Part shown: piece after piece, positions 35,222 through 45,977 of the stretch | How positions within the stretch are numbered: position 1 is the stretch's first letter | How the letters are laid out: each line of letters opens with the position of its first letter | DNA from: Mycocentrospora acerina | Lineage: Eukaryota > Ascomycota > Dothideomycetes > Pleosporales | Length of the DNA: 64,000 nt | Assembly: GCA_022701365.1 (NCBI GenBank) | Contig: JAKUHH010000084.1 | Coordinates: 310,001-374,000, forward strand | Reading direction: 5' to 3' | Made by a program: the position numbers and the translations under genes | The notes under the pieces: generated by a model | The model's database searches: none | What the model was told of the DNA's origin: nothing | Seen by the model: only the letters and a program-made list of their open reading frames with translations

Positions 35222-37837
35222 TCACAGTCCCCGCTTGGCAAACTCCCCCATCCCCGCCGCCCACACCAAATACCACGTCCGGCTCGCCCCGCCGTCAACC
35301 CACCGATCATCCCAGAACCCCTTTACGCCATCACGAAAGAACCCATAGCTAGTCCTCGGATCCACAATCGCGAGATTGGCGTACAAGATGCCGCGCCACC
35401 CTCCATCGACGTCTGCTCTTGGCCCGCGCCCGAGTCCCAAGTCAGAGAATACGCGGTCCCATTCTTCCTTGACAAAGGCCCGGGTGCGTAGGTACGAGGT
35501 CGCGGGGTTGATGGGTACCATGTGGATGCCGTGGATGAGGGCGGGATCGGTGCCAAAGTATGCTTGTGGGTGGGTGTGTTAGTTTGGGGATTTTTTTTAA
35601 AGTAACGAGGTTAGGATGAGGTGGTCGTGTGAAAAGTTGGCAAGGCGAGTGGAGAGAAGAAGAGGGGAGGTTAGGCGTTGGGCATGAAGTAGATGTGTAA
35701 GGGAAAGAGAGGGACTAGAGGATGACATACTTGCGTAGTTGACTTTGTTCTCAAACAAAATACCAGTGACTTTGTTCTCGATGAAGCGCGCGGGGTGGTT
35801 TGTGTTTGTAGATTGTAGGTAGAAGTAAGAGTTGAAGCAGCGGGCTTGGATGGCAAGCATAAGATTTCCTTGCTCTTTGTTAGTCGTCCACCACATAGCC
35901 TTCACAATGACGCTGAAAGTATACCTCTCTTCTCCATGTTTGCATCCCCCGTAACTTTCCCCCACATTTTCACTGCGAAGCTCGCGAATCCATCTTCGCT
36001 CGTGCTCTCCTGGTCCTTGCCATCGGCACTCTCAAAAAGCCCTTTGGCCCAACTGTGTCCATGCCACCAGTCAAAACTCCTTGAGAACGGATAATCTCTG
36101 CCATGGTAGTCGCTCTCTGCAAAATCCTTGACCAACATGTTCGTCCACGCGCGGTTATCTCCTACATTCAGCCATCCAGGATCCAGATAACCAATCACTG
36201 CAGCAGTGTAGACGAAATAACCAAAATGGAAGTGGTGGTCGTTGTAATACGTGTTTCCAAAGTCTGCCCCAGGGTCAGTGAAACCCGCATTGGAGACAAT
36301 CCCTTTCCAGCTATCGTCATAGTAGAGTGGAAAACGCTGCTGGTTTGCTATATACCGGCCGAGTTCCTGCTTGAGTTTGTCGAGGCCAACGACTGCAAGA
36401 GCAGTATTGGCCAGAATGTCTTTAGTCACCCAGACAATTGCAGCAATTTTGGCGAGCGATTTGCCAGCATAGTACATGGAGTCTTGCGGTATGGCTTCAG
36501 TCATTACACGACGGAGATCGCGCTCTGCGACTGCACCGATCAAGGCGAGAACCTCAGGAGAGTAGCGTATTTTTGACGTAGCACTCATGGCAGGATTCCA
36601 CGGACCAAACGACATTGTAATAGGGAGGTTGGGTTCGATGAAAGTCGGTTTCTCGGCCCAGATTGCGGTTGCCATGCCTTTGGTTGTTGTACGAAGCTGC
36701 AATCGAGTAATTCGATTCCTGAGCGAGGGATCGAGGGATTGAACGTGATGTGGTAGAAGAAACATAAGCAGGGGTGATGCACCTATCTTTTTATAACTGA
36801 GTGAGTATGTACCTTTACTGTCGTTGACGACAGCAGTGATTCTGGCCTCGCATACAAACGACCCAGAAGCTCGGTCATACATTGCCTCTCCCTCGGCGCC
36901 GAGAGGATTCTTCGCCATTTGGATAGTGCCCTTGAATCCTGGAGGTCCAAGTATAGTGTGTTCATCCGTGCGTATAAATTGTGTAGCATCATACTCGAGA
37001 TTCGGGACAGGGTTGACATATATAACCCAGTCTCGGCTATCCATGTCCTTGACGCGATACTTGACCGTTTGTCCCAACGGGAGAGGGGGACCAACGTCGA
37101 CAAAACCGCTGCCTCCAGTGTGTATTGTTGGTGTAGCATCTCGATACCCAGCAGTGACAAAACTCATCCCCTGAACTACCGGAAACGTAATCTCCGGCTC
37201 CTTCGAAGATGGACTCGAGTTGAGATTGATATTGACCGAGAAAGGTAGATGCGTATCTGTCGTCAAAAAAGTCTGCTGGCCCAACTCCGTCGCGGACAAC
37301 ACCAAGCTCTGCTTCCTCGGATTAACGTAAACCTGCCACACATCAGCGCCATTTTTTACGTCCCGCAGATAAATATCAGACCTTGACAGGGTCTCCCTCT
37401 CCATATTCCAAATCTCCTTCTTCCACATGCGCAATATTCATCCCCATTGTCTGCACTGATTTCTGTCCCACCCACCCCTTGCCCCACCAAAGCGAGTACG
37501 GATGCGTCCAAACCGGCTGGTTTTGCTCGCCCAGAAACGCATTGGCGTAGAATTTATTCGTATGCAGAGTTGTAGAGTCGTCATCTTCGATACCTTTCCT
37601 CGGAACGGGATGGTGGCGACCAATGGGGATTTGAGGCAGGATGTTGTCGGGCTGGATGGGCACGAATATGTTGTCTGGTGGGTCTTCATCATTGGGAGCG
37701 GTTGCACTATAACCAAAGTGGTTGAATACTCCTCTGCGAGTGTTGTTGAACGCGTCAGTCCAGAAGTCCTTTTTGGTGTTTCTTGCCGGCCGGATTGGGG
37801 ATTTGGAGCTTGTGGAGTGGGATGGAGATATTCCCAT
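35222..37837 (-). CDS. Endo-beta-1,3-glucanase, glycoside hydrolase family 81
   Basis: Hydrolyses beta-1,3-glucan in the fungal wall, as in septum dissolution (Eng1/Acf2 relatives). Exons are 38014 or 37837 to 37382, 37332-35925, 35868-35731 and 35562-35222, all joining in frame. GH81 marks are HTNKFYANAFLG near the start, QSLVLSATELG, LLMFLLPHH, KDILANTALAVVGLDKLK, YYNDHHFHFGYFVYTAAVIG, and the catalytic region FDWWHGHSWAKGLFESADG continuing to KDQESTSED. NKVNYATYFG is restored across the last intron. Intron 1 uses an atypical GTCTGA donor. The start is uncertain: 37837 is the first in-frame ATG, but the frame is open to 38014, where a CTGAC branch and CCTAG acceptor suggest an upstream exon (possibly from an ATG at 38102). 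No signal peptide was found in the part I can read. Confidence 0.9.
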
Positions 37838-37969
37838 GTGTAGGAGTGTGTCTGGGAAAGTACTCTGTTCGTTGATCGTGTTAGATGTATTAATAGGTAA
37901 TGTCGATAGGTTTGTAGGTTGAGTAGACAGAAATGTTGATGTAGGTGGCGAAGGTACGCTGACAGACAA

Positions 37970-38851
37970 TGGATTCGTCGTCGAGAACCGCCATTGCGAT
38001 GTGGAAAATGAACTCTAGGAAAGGACGAGTGTCAGCGTGCCAAAATTCCATTCCAACACAAAGTACAGAGGCAAACACGTAATGTTCATGCCCTACAATC
38101 ATATCTCGCTCAGAACTCTCAAACAACATAACATAGTCTGGCCAAGACACATTCCGGCACTTGAATCTAATAGTACAAAACATGACAAAAAAACAAGACA
38201 TGAATCCCAAGCAGCCTGGTACAAGATATGGTCACCCCTTCCCAAAGAAAAAACACCAGACTACTCTCCACTCACCAACGACCAATCCCCCACAAATAAG
38301 AACAAGCACCCCAGCCCCAACAAAACACTGCACATCAAGAAATCCCGCATATTCATCATCAGAAATAACAACCAAAGCATCCAAGGAAGAAAATACTCAA
38401 AATGTTCTCATCAAAACCTCAAAGTATATAAACCCCAACCCTCAAGATATCTCACACAATAAGTGGCAACGGATACATACATATACACATACATACATAC
38501 ACATACATACCCGTAGCAACGCAACGCAACACAACGCAACGCAACGCAACACAAACATCACACATCAACAGAACCAAACCAAACCAAACTCAACTCAACC
38601 AGTGACATCCGTATTTGTGCTTCGAATTTCCTTCTCCCCCTGCACATTCCAAATACAACAAGGCGTGTTCACTTATGCTAGTAATTCGAAGAACACAGGG
38701 GAGGAAAGACCGATGTGTAATTCCTTGCGGATCTTGACTCTCTCTCTCTCTCGTAGTGAATCAATCTCTTGCGATAGATGATTGAGACGGGGTGGAAGAA
38801 GAAAGGGAGGAAGGAGGGATGAATGAATAGATGGCTTAACAGCATCTCGTG

Positions 38852-38886
<35 letters not shown>

Positions 38887-39167
38887 AGAAAGGTTACACG
38901 CGCAGTCTAGATAACAAAAGGGAAACGGAGGGGAGGAGGGGGGGTGTGATTCGTCACACACAAGCACAAAGGCGCAGTCAGTCACACGATTTAAAAAAAG
39001 ATGACAGTAAGACAAGGTTAAAAAAATATGCGACAAGCTCCTCTTGGTAGGAATATTCTATTCGCAAAATTCCTCACACACAACCGCGTAAGTAAATCAG
39101 CGATACATTTAAAAAAAAAAAGACCCTCCATCCATTAGAAAAACGTGCAATCTCAATGCCCAATCGT
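37970..39167. other. Intergenic with several simple repeats
   Basis: The 5' flank of GH81 (with the possible first exon) and the 3' flank of UTP14. It holds ACATAC/CATA repeats at about 38479-38512, AACGC-type 5-bp repeats at about 38516-38560, TC repeats near 38740-38753, and a TA run followed by GA repeats at about 38853-38887. No gene recognised. Confidence 0.6.
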
Positions 39168-42100
39168 CTAAACCATTGGCTTCCGCAACGGTGCAACAAC
39201 CCCTTGCTTGACAATAACTCTTGGTCTCGTGTTGTCCTGGAATGTCTTCTTGGTGGTCCACTCCTTGCCCTTGGGGACTCTTAGACTCCTCTCGTATTGC
39301 TCGCGGTTCTCAAAGGGGAATGGCAGCTGGCTTGCCATGTACTTGACGTTTGGCTTGATGCGCTTCTCGTTCATAATGACCCTGTCGAGCTTTGCGTCTT
39401 TCCGCTTCTCCGCTTTGATGCCGTCCGTCTTGGTGACGGTTTTGTATCCCTTGTTGCGCTTGGCTTCGCGTTTGGACATGCCGTCACCGGTCCAGGCGCC
39501 CCATCCGGGGAGGTAGGATGTTGTTTCTGTGGCTTCTTCGTCGGCAATGGTGGTGTTTTTCTCGGCGAGGAAGTCAGCAGCAACGTTGTCGCCGGCAAAG
39601 GCGGAGGAGGTTAGGGCTTGGTTGCGTAGGATGCCGTTCATGTTGAGGCCTTCGTTTTCAAAGTCGGAGTCGGCTGCAGAGTCAACGTCGTCGTCTTGCT
39701 GGTCACCGAGAACGGTCGCCCAGCCATCGTCGTCGGCCGCAGTGATGCGTTGTTGGAGGAAGGCGTCGACAGATGTCTCCTGCTCAGGTGTTGACTTGGC
39801 TTTTGACTTGGACTTGGACTTAAGTTTGGTGGTTTCTTGAACAGTTGGTTCCTCGTCGTTTGCGAATGGGAATAGCTCAGCCTCGGGTTCAGCCTTCTTG
39901 GACTTTGTAGCTTTTACGAGGAACGGGTTGGACACCTCCCCATCCACTTCTGCTGCGGCAGACTTTGAAGCCTTGCGTGTCCCGCTGGATATACCAGTGG
40001 TGAAAGGATTCCTAGTCTTCTCAGCCTTACGTGACGCGTTTGACAACCCACCCGCAGCAGGTTCGTCGGTGGTTGTAGTTTTGCCCTCCTCGTCATCAGA
40101 GCCAGGATGCTCCTCAAACTCACTGCGGTTGGTCTGAATCGCTGGGGCAGCTACACCGCTACCCGGTCCGTACTTGCGGCGTCCAACTCGAGTAGCATTC
40201 TCGTTCCCATCTTCGCTCGCACTGTCGCCAGCAAGCTCCCTCCGCATTTCCTCAACAGCTTGATTGTTCTGAAGGCGTTTCGCAGCTTCAGCCTTTTGCA
40301 TAAACGCCATCTGGCCTAGCTTCGAGTTGTCCGTAGAGAAAGGATTTTGCTTGAGTTTGCCGAGTGACTTTTGTAGCACCTCATTGTCTGATATTTCCTC
40401 ATCACTATCCTCGCTCTCATCATCGTCATCACTAGGAACATCGGATCCCTCATCGTCACTGTCGCGGATGGTCTTACCCTCGACGCGGCGGCGAAGTTCC
40501 TCGTTACGCTTGGCCATTTCAGTGACACCAGCAAGCGCATCTTCATCCCAAGCAGCACGACCAGTAGCTTTGATGCCCTTGGCCCACTTGCTCTCTCGGT
40601 GCTTAGCACCCATGCGCTCCTCAGCTCTTCGGCGGTCGTTGTACTCACGCTCCTCTTCGGAGAGATCGACACCGTCAGCCTTGAGACCCTCTCGCTCCTT
40701 CTGCAGTAGCTTCTCGCGCTCTTTGCGGTGCACACGACGGTAAGCTTTGCTCTTGATCTTCTTGATGCGCTTGGCACGAACTTCTTCGCGGAAGAGGAGT
40801 TCTCGCTCCATCCGCAACTGTGCGCGTCGCTTCATGACTTCTTCGAGGGGCAGCTTGTTGGTTTGTAACTCCTCCCACTTCTGGATCTGCTCCTCGTCGT
40901 CTGCACCGTTTGATAGACCGCTCTGCTGGAGAATGGACTGGATGGTGCTCTCGAGGTCGTTGGCAGGGGCAGCATTTGTAGTAGGCAGGAGGCGGTCCTC
41001 GCCCATAGGTTTGCCTGCAGACCTGTGCTGGAGGGGGAAGACTAGGTTCTCGGCGCGGCGGTTCTGCTTGATAGTGTCTGTCCAGCGATCGAGGGTCTCG
41101 TTCGCTTTTGTGTTGGCAGCGGCGCGGTCCAGCTTGTCCTGTTGTCGCTTTGGGAGCGGAGCGTCGAGCTTCCTGGCAATGTCGTTACGCTTCGACGACT
41201 TGTCGTCTTGAAGCAGCTTGAGGGCCCTCTTCCTCTCGTCGTCAGCGACCTTGGGTTTGAAGCTGAGCAGGTCGACTTTCCTCGAGACACCAAACTCGTC
41301 TGGGACGGCGGACTCGTGGACTTCGACTCTTTTGCCCTTTTGCTTTCCTTCTTCGGTTGTTGCCAGCGAGGATATAAGACTCTTCAGCTGTGCCTGGCGA
41401 TCCTCTTCGTCGTCCTCGTCCTCGTCCTCGTCATCGTCGGATGAAGAGAAGTCGGACGCACCATCTGCAGCAACATCTATGCCCTCGCTCGGCGCCTCGT
41501 CGCTGTCGTCTTCGTCGTCGTCATCGTCAAAAGCAGAGGCCTTTTTCTTGTCCTTCTTGCTCCTCTTCTTGTCCTCCCGTTCCTCCTCGTCATACTGGTC
41601 CAGCGCCGTGGCAAGGTCAATAGCGTCGTCGCCCAGGTCATCATCGTCATCCTCGGCGTCTGCGCTGTCCCCCTCGTCGAGGTCAAAGTCGCCATCCTCG
41701 TCTACCTGTGGCTTCTTCGCCTTCTTCGCCTTTGCCTTGCCCTTGCCCTTCATCGTCGAGCTCCCGCGGAACGTGTAGCCCTCGAAACGCTCCTCGTCGC
41801 TCTCTCCAAACGCCTCGTCAGAGTCAATGTCCTCGTCGTCATCATCCTCGACGTGTCCCATGGTCCACGTGTTTCCCTCCGAGTCACTCCCCTCGTCGAA
41901 GCTCTCGTCACCCCTCCGTCTCTTCTTCTTGTCCTCTTCCTCGCCCTCCTCGTCGTCGTCCTCATCGTCGTCGTCACGCGTGCGCTTCTTGGAAAACGAC
42001 TGGTCGAGCTCGCCGAGACGGTTGCGGCGAATCTTCAGCTTCTCGGGGTTCTCGTACTGCGCAATGGAGAAGGCATTGAGGGAGCGCTTCTGGGCCTTCT

Positions 42101-42185
42101 TGGGGTTGCGCGCATAGGCACGGGATTTGGCGCCCTTGGCAGGCTGGCTGCTCTGGGCCGAGCTGCGAGACAGACGGGGCGGCAT
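39168..42185 (-). CDS. UTP14: U3 snoRNP / SSU processome protein Utp14
   Basis: Nucleolar factor needed for 18S rRNA maturation; in yeast it activates the helicase Dhr1. A single exon of 1005 residues. The N-terminus is basic (NPKKAQKRSLNAFSIAQYEN), followed by long acidic Asp/Glu/Ser runs at about residues 70-260, typical for Utp14. The conserved core includes RMGAKHRESKWAKGIKATGR (about 530) and the NPF boxes (KQNPFSTDN, RNPFTTG, SNPFLVKA). The C-terminus has LPGWGAWTGDGMSKREAKRN and KRIKPNVKYMASQLPFPFEN, which are diagnostic of the family. The ATG chosen begins MPPRLSRSSAQ. The gene shares a 294-bp divergent promoter with the mL41 gene. Confidence 0.95.
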   Translation of the reverse strand: MPPRLSRSSAQSSQPAKGAKSRAYARNPKKAQKRSLNAFSIAQYENPEKLKIRRNRLGELDQSFSKKRTRDDDDEDDDEEGEEEDKKKRRRGDESFDEGSDSEGNTWTMGHVEDDDDEDIDSDEAFGESDEERFEGYTFRGSSTMKGKGKAKAKKAKKPQVDEDGDFDLDEGDSADAEDDDDDLGDDAIDLATALDQYDEEEREDKKRSKKDKKKASAFDDDDDEDDSDEAPSEGIDVAADGASDFSSSDDDEDEDEDDEEDRQAQLKSLISSLATTEEGKQKGKRVEVHESAVPDEFGVSRKVDLLSFKPKVADDERKRALKLLQDDKSSKRNDIARKLDAPLPKRQQDKLDRAAANTKANETLDRWTDTIKQNRRAENLVFPLQHRSAGKPMGEDRLLPTTNAAPANDLESTIQSILQQSGLSNGADDEEQIQKWEELQTNKLPLEEVMKRRAQLRMERELLFREEVRAKRIKKIKSKAYRRVHRKEREKLLQKEREGLKADGVDLSEEEREYNDRRRAEERMGAKHRESKWAKGIKATGRAAWDEDALAGVTEMAKRNEELRRRVEGKTIRDSDDEGSDVPSDDDDESEDSDEEISDNEVLQKSLGKLKQNPFSTDNSKLGQMAFMQKAEAAKRLQNNQAVEEMRRELAGDSASEDGNENATRVGRRKYGPGSGVAAPAIQTNRSEFEEHPGSDDEEGKTTTTDEPAAGGLSNASRKAEKTRNPFTTGISSGTRKASKSAAAEVDGEVSNPFLVKATKSKKAEPEAELFPFANDEEPTVQETTKLKSKSKSKAKSTPEQETSVDAFLQQRITAADDDGWATVLGDQQDDDVDSAADSDFENEGLNMNGILRNQALTSSAFAGDNVAADFLAEKNTTIADEEATETTSYLPGWGAWTGDGMSKREAKRNKGYKTVTKTDGIKAEKRKDAKLDRVIMNEKRIKPNVKYMASQLPFPFENREQYERSLRVPKGKEWTTKKTFQDNTRPRVIVKQGVVAPLRKPMV

Positions 42186-42479
42186 TGTTGGCGGCCTGTG
42201 GTGTGGGTGGGCGCGGGTCTTGTCGACGGTGGCAGGGCAGGTGCAGTCTTTGCCCGCGGCGAAATATGCGATCCCTCACGCACGGAAATCTTGGCAGAAC
42301 TTTTTTTGCGGGATGCATGCGCACGGACGGCATTTGCGGACCACCGACACGACGACATCCAAGTCCATCGTTTGGGGTCAATTAGCCAGGCAGTCCGTCA
42401 GCCAGCCAGCCATTGAGTGAAGCCTGCCCGTTTCTCCTCTCGCCCCTTCCCTCGCCAGCACCAACTCCATCCCGCCACA
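42186..42479. promoter_or_regulatory. Bidirectional promoter UTP14 / MRPL27
   Basis: 294 bp separate the two divergent start codons of a nucleolar ribosome-assembly gene and a mitochondrial ribosomal gene. Both products serve ribosome production, so shared control is plausible. No specific motif was identified with confidence. Confidence 0.5.
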
Positions 42480-42994
42480 ATGTTCAAAGCCACGCCCGCC
42501 CTCCACAAGTCCCTGCGCCGCCTGCCCCTCTCGCCCAAACAAGCAGGCGTCGAGTACTACAAGGGAAACCGCGTCGGCAGCATGGGCACCATCGACAAGT
42601 ACGGCAACTTCTCGCCCGACTGGGCCAAGATCAGGACCTACGTCTACCCGCTGCACGGCACCAAGAACACCGAGGTATGTTGTCCCGTGACCATTGCGCC
42701 TGCCACCATGATATGCATATTGCCTCGACACGACGACGACGGCGACGACAAAAAAACTACACAATACTCACCATCCTACAGCTAACTCCCTTTGTCGCTT
42801 CCTCCATCGAAAAGACCCGCCGCGCAGACTCGGGCGAGTCGGAACACTACCCCAAGCGCTTCACAGGCGAGGACTACCTGCGCGCCTGGAAGATTGCAGG
42901 CGGCCACGACATCATCGAGGGAGTCGCAGAGAGGACACCGCAGAGGACCAATATGCCCGTGCCCTTTGAGGAGAGGACTGGGTCCAAGGCGTGA
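42480..42994 (+). CDS. MRPL27: Mitochondrial large-subunit ribosomal protein mL41 (MRPL27)
   Basis: Component of the mitochondrial 54S large subunit. Exon 1 is 42480-42674 and exon 2 is 42782-42994, with a 107-bp intron (GTATGT, ending CCTACAG). The protein has 135 residues. The family opening is clear: LRRLPLSPKQAG, YYKGNRVGSMG, KYGNFSPDWAKIRTYVYP, then LTPFVASSIEKTRR after the intron. The first 20 residues are basic and lack acidic residues, consistent with a targeting sequence. The C-terminal 60 residues are longer than in yeast. A GAAA-rich repeat begins a few bases after the stop. Confidence 0.92.
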
Positions 42995-43029
42995 GAGAAG
43001 AGAGAAAGAGAAAAAGAGAGAGAGGAATA

Positions 43030-43061
<32 letters not shown>

Positions 43062-43500
43062 GAGAAGGAAGGAAAGAAGTCACATGAGATGCTAGGATGA
43101 GCAACAGGCACAACATGAGACTAGAGGAGATGTGTGTGACGGCATTACACGGCGTTTTTTTTCTTTTAAATTATACTGGCTACTGGAACCCATGTGGGAT
43201 TGGAGCTGTACGATGAGGTAGTGTTGTTGTAGTATTATGATCGGTTGAAGAAGATGGGGGTGGTTCTGTGGTACTTGGAATGATACAATGGCAATACATA
43301 CTGAGCAACCAACAGTCTTTGACGAATTTTCTCGCTGGAGAGGTGATGCAGATTTGAGCCAATCTCTCATTACAATCATCTGGTTGAGCACCCTCTCAAG
43401 CCAACGAGACAGGGAAATAACGAGGCAGAGCAAACCAAGCTTTACATAATACGAATCACTTACACGCAAGACAGAATTTCAACGACCTCTAACATCCCAT
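42995..43500. other. Convergent intergenic with (GAAA)n repeat
   Basis: The purine tract at about 42996-43078 contains at least eight GAAA units. The remainder is 3' flank of both genes. Confidence 0.7.
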
Positions 43501-45306
43501 CTACACCCCACGAAGCGCCTGTTTCTGCATCGCCGCACCACTCTCACTCGCCGGCTCCAACCCCATCTTACTCGGCCCACAAAGCTGTACCCCATCCTTG
43601 CTAAACCTACTCCCATGCACAGGGCAATCCCAGCTCTTCTCCAGCGAATTCCAGTACACCACGCCCTTCAAGTGCGGACACAACGCACTAAACTTGTGCA
43701 CCTGCCCCCCGTCGTCCTTGTACACCACCAGCGGCTTGTGTGTCCCCGTGTTGAGAACACCGCCCTCGCCCGGAACCAGGTCCTCAATGTCCTTGATGTC
43801 CGTCTGCAGGAGGCGCTTCTACTGCATGTTGATCTGCACGTCGTACGATATGAGGCTGGGGAGGGACTTGAGCATCGAGGAGACACGCTTGGGGTCGTAG
43901 GTTGAGCTCCATGGGTTGACCTGGCCGGTGATCTCGTCAGAGATGAGTTTCCCTGCGAGGACGCCGTGGGTGAGTCCGTTGCCAGAGTCATCGGTGACGA
44001 TGTAGATGTGTTTGCAGCCTTGGTTTTTGCCGATGAAAGCCATGTGATCGACGGGCTCGTTGACCTGCCCGCTCCACTTGTAGTCGATGGTTGTGGCTTG
44101 GGGGAAGCGTGCGCGCGTCCACTCTTCGAGCTCGACGAGAGGCGTTTTGGTGTCTTCTTGACCGACCTTGCCATCGCATCCTCCGACTACTAGGTAATCT
44201 GACTTGTCGTCACACTCAGTCAGACGGACATACTTGTAGATCTCGGCAGAGTCGTAGAACAAAGCGTCCTCAACGGAACCCTTAGGTACGCGGATAGCAA
44301 TGCAGTAGGTGCGATAGTACTCTTCCTGCGCGAAGACTGACAGCTTCTGGAGAGGAATGCAGGTAGCCTCGACCGCATCGGCACACTTGATAGTATACCC
44401 GTCAATTGTCTTGACATAGACATCCTGATGCCCTAAACCGAGGACCTCGATACCCTCCTCCTTCACATCAACACACCGTGTGTTGGTGTAGCACGAGAAG
44501 TTTGGCTGACTCCTCAAGTACTCAAGCACACCGGCACAATACTTTGTTGGGTGGAAAGTAGCTTGATTACCATAGACGACTGCATCGCTCTGGTCGGGGC
44601 TTCCCTCCCAGCCCTTGAATTTAAAGCCTTCTCTATACTCTGTGACAAGGCCCAGCTCTTTTGCTTTCTGGCCTTCCTCGATGACTGTCTTGATGTCATC
44701 TGCATGCTCCTTTTTTCCCTTGGGGTATTGCGAGAAGTCATACCCAAGAAGCTGGCGGTACTCGCACTCGATGCCCAGCTGCTTGGAGATCTCGCCCACG
44801 CGGTTGATGGCCCAGTTGTGCGAATCAGCTGCAACCTTTGCTCCATGATCGCCGTGCTTCTTCGCAATCTCTGGGTAACCGTCATCTAGATCGCTCGCAA
44901 GGTGGCCGCTCGTACGACCCGTCTCGCCTGAAAGCACTTCGCGGCCCTCGATCAAGACGACGTTCAGGCTGCGAGTGACCAGCTCGTACGCGATGGAAAT
45001 TCCAGAAATACCCGCGCCAACAATGCAAACATCTGTCTCCAGATCCTGGTTAAGCTTGGAAAACTTGGGCAGACTCTTGTAGGGAAGCGTGTGGATCCAC
45101 ACCGGATCCGTCTCTCCACTGGTGTACATGAAGTGCTGGGGTTCAGACATGGTCGACATGGCAAGTCGCTGTGTCAGGACTGGAAATATCTGGGATGGAT
45201 AGCTTTTCAAGGGAAGTAAAGGGTACTTTGCTACCGGCACGAAAGCTGTACGTGCGGATTGTCGAAGGAGAGTAGTCGCAAGAAGATGAGGAGCATATAG
45301 AGACAT
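43501..45306 (-). pseudogene. FAD-dependent oxidoreductase with C-terminal Rieske domain, interrupted by in-frame TAG
   Basis: A DAO-type FAD domain fused to a Rieske [2Fe-2S] domain, a known fungal and bacterial arrangement whose substrate is generally unassigned. The first 495 codons (45306-43822) carry a possible mitochondrial presequence, the dinucleotide motif VGAGISGISIAYEL (about residue 96) and SGETGRTSGHL; the DAO domain ends near HIYIVTDDSGNGLTHG. A TAG at 43819-43821 follows ...VQINMQ. The next 105 codons are in the same frame and encode an intact Rieske domain, with CPHLKG and CPVHGSRF as the cluster ligands, ending at 43501. I found no plausible intron to remove the TAG. A one-base change (for example Tyr to stop), readthrough or a sequencing error could explain it. 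A second start at Met50 (MSTMSEPQHF) would give a cytosolic form. Either way the FAD part alone can be made. Confidence 0.8.
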
Positions 45307-45977
45307 ATTTCAAGAAGAGCAATGAGGCCTAAGGGTATGCACGTGAATGAGCGACGACGTACTTTTGAAGCTGCTGCTGCCCAAACAGTACATAAGAATG
45401 ACCCTTTGATTTCATTAATTCATCGCAATTGGTCGTGTGAACTTTCGTGATGTCGAGGAGGTGTTGTCAATAGTTCGGAATTATTACCTGGTGCAGTTTT
45501 GATGATAAAATGACATCTCATGCACAACAACCACACTACTTCCTCGGAGCTGAGACAAGCAAAAGCAAACTGCATCGATAAGGAGAGAAAGTCTATAGGT
45601 AGTGACAAGAAGAAAATAATCCAAGTACTGTCTAATCTGTAATACAATAGTAGATTTGTACTCTATGTCGTTGCTTAGATACAACAAAATCTTACGCTAA
45701 CATGCTAAAATGCAGACCGAAACCCACGGTATAAAATATTAGGACCTTTAGCTTGAATTAAAGACGCTGACAAGCTTTTGAAGTGTACGTCTACATCTTG
45801 ACAATCGACCGTACCTTTGACGCGGCCTGGAGTCATCAGGGACGTCCACATTACTGGCACTGATGTATGAAGGCTGCATACTTTGATAGCAGTGAGCTGA
45901 ATATTGTTAGTGATGAGATGACCAAAAACTGTGCCATGCTTTATCACAAAGTCATACTCACAAAAAAAGTCTCATCG
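45307..45977. other. Intergenic
   Basis: Between the FAD-Rieske gene start and the SidI-like stop, about 670 bp. AT-rich, with no gene recognised and no ATCWGATAA site. Confidence 0.6.

Noticed and set aside
36783..36812. Possible 30-nt intron in GH81 (GTACAT...GATAG)
   Set aside because: Too short for a fungal intron, and the unspliced reading (GTYSLSYKKIGASPLLMF) fits the family.
41218..41778. 186-residue poly-Ser plus-strand frame
   Set aside because: It is antisense to the Asp/Glu-rich coding tract of UTP14.
43819..43850. A micro-intron (GTACGA...CAGTAG) removing the TAG in the FAD-Rieske gene
   Set aside because: It would be about 28 nt with no branch site; treated as an in-frame stop instead.
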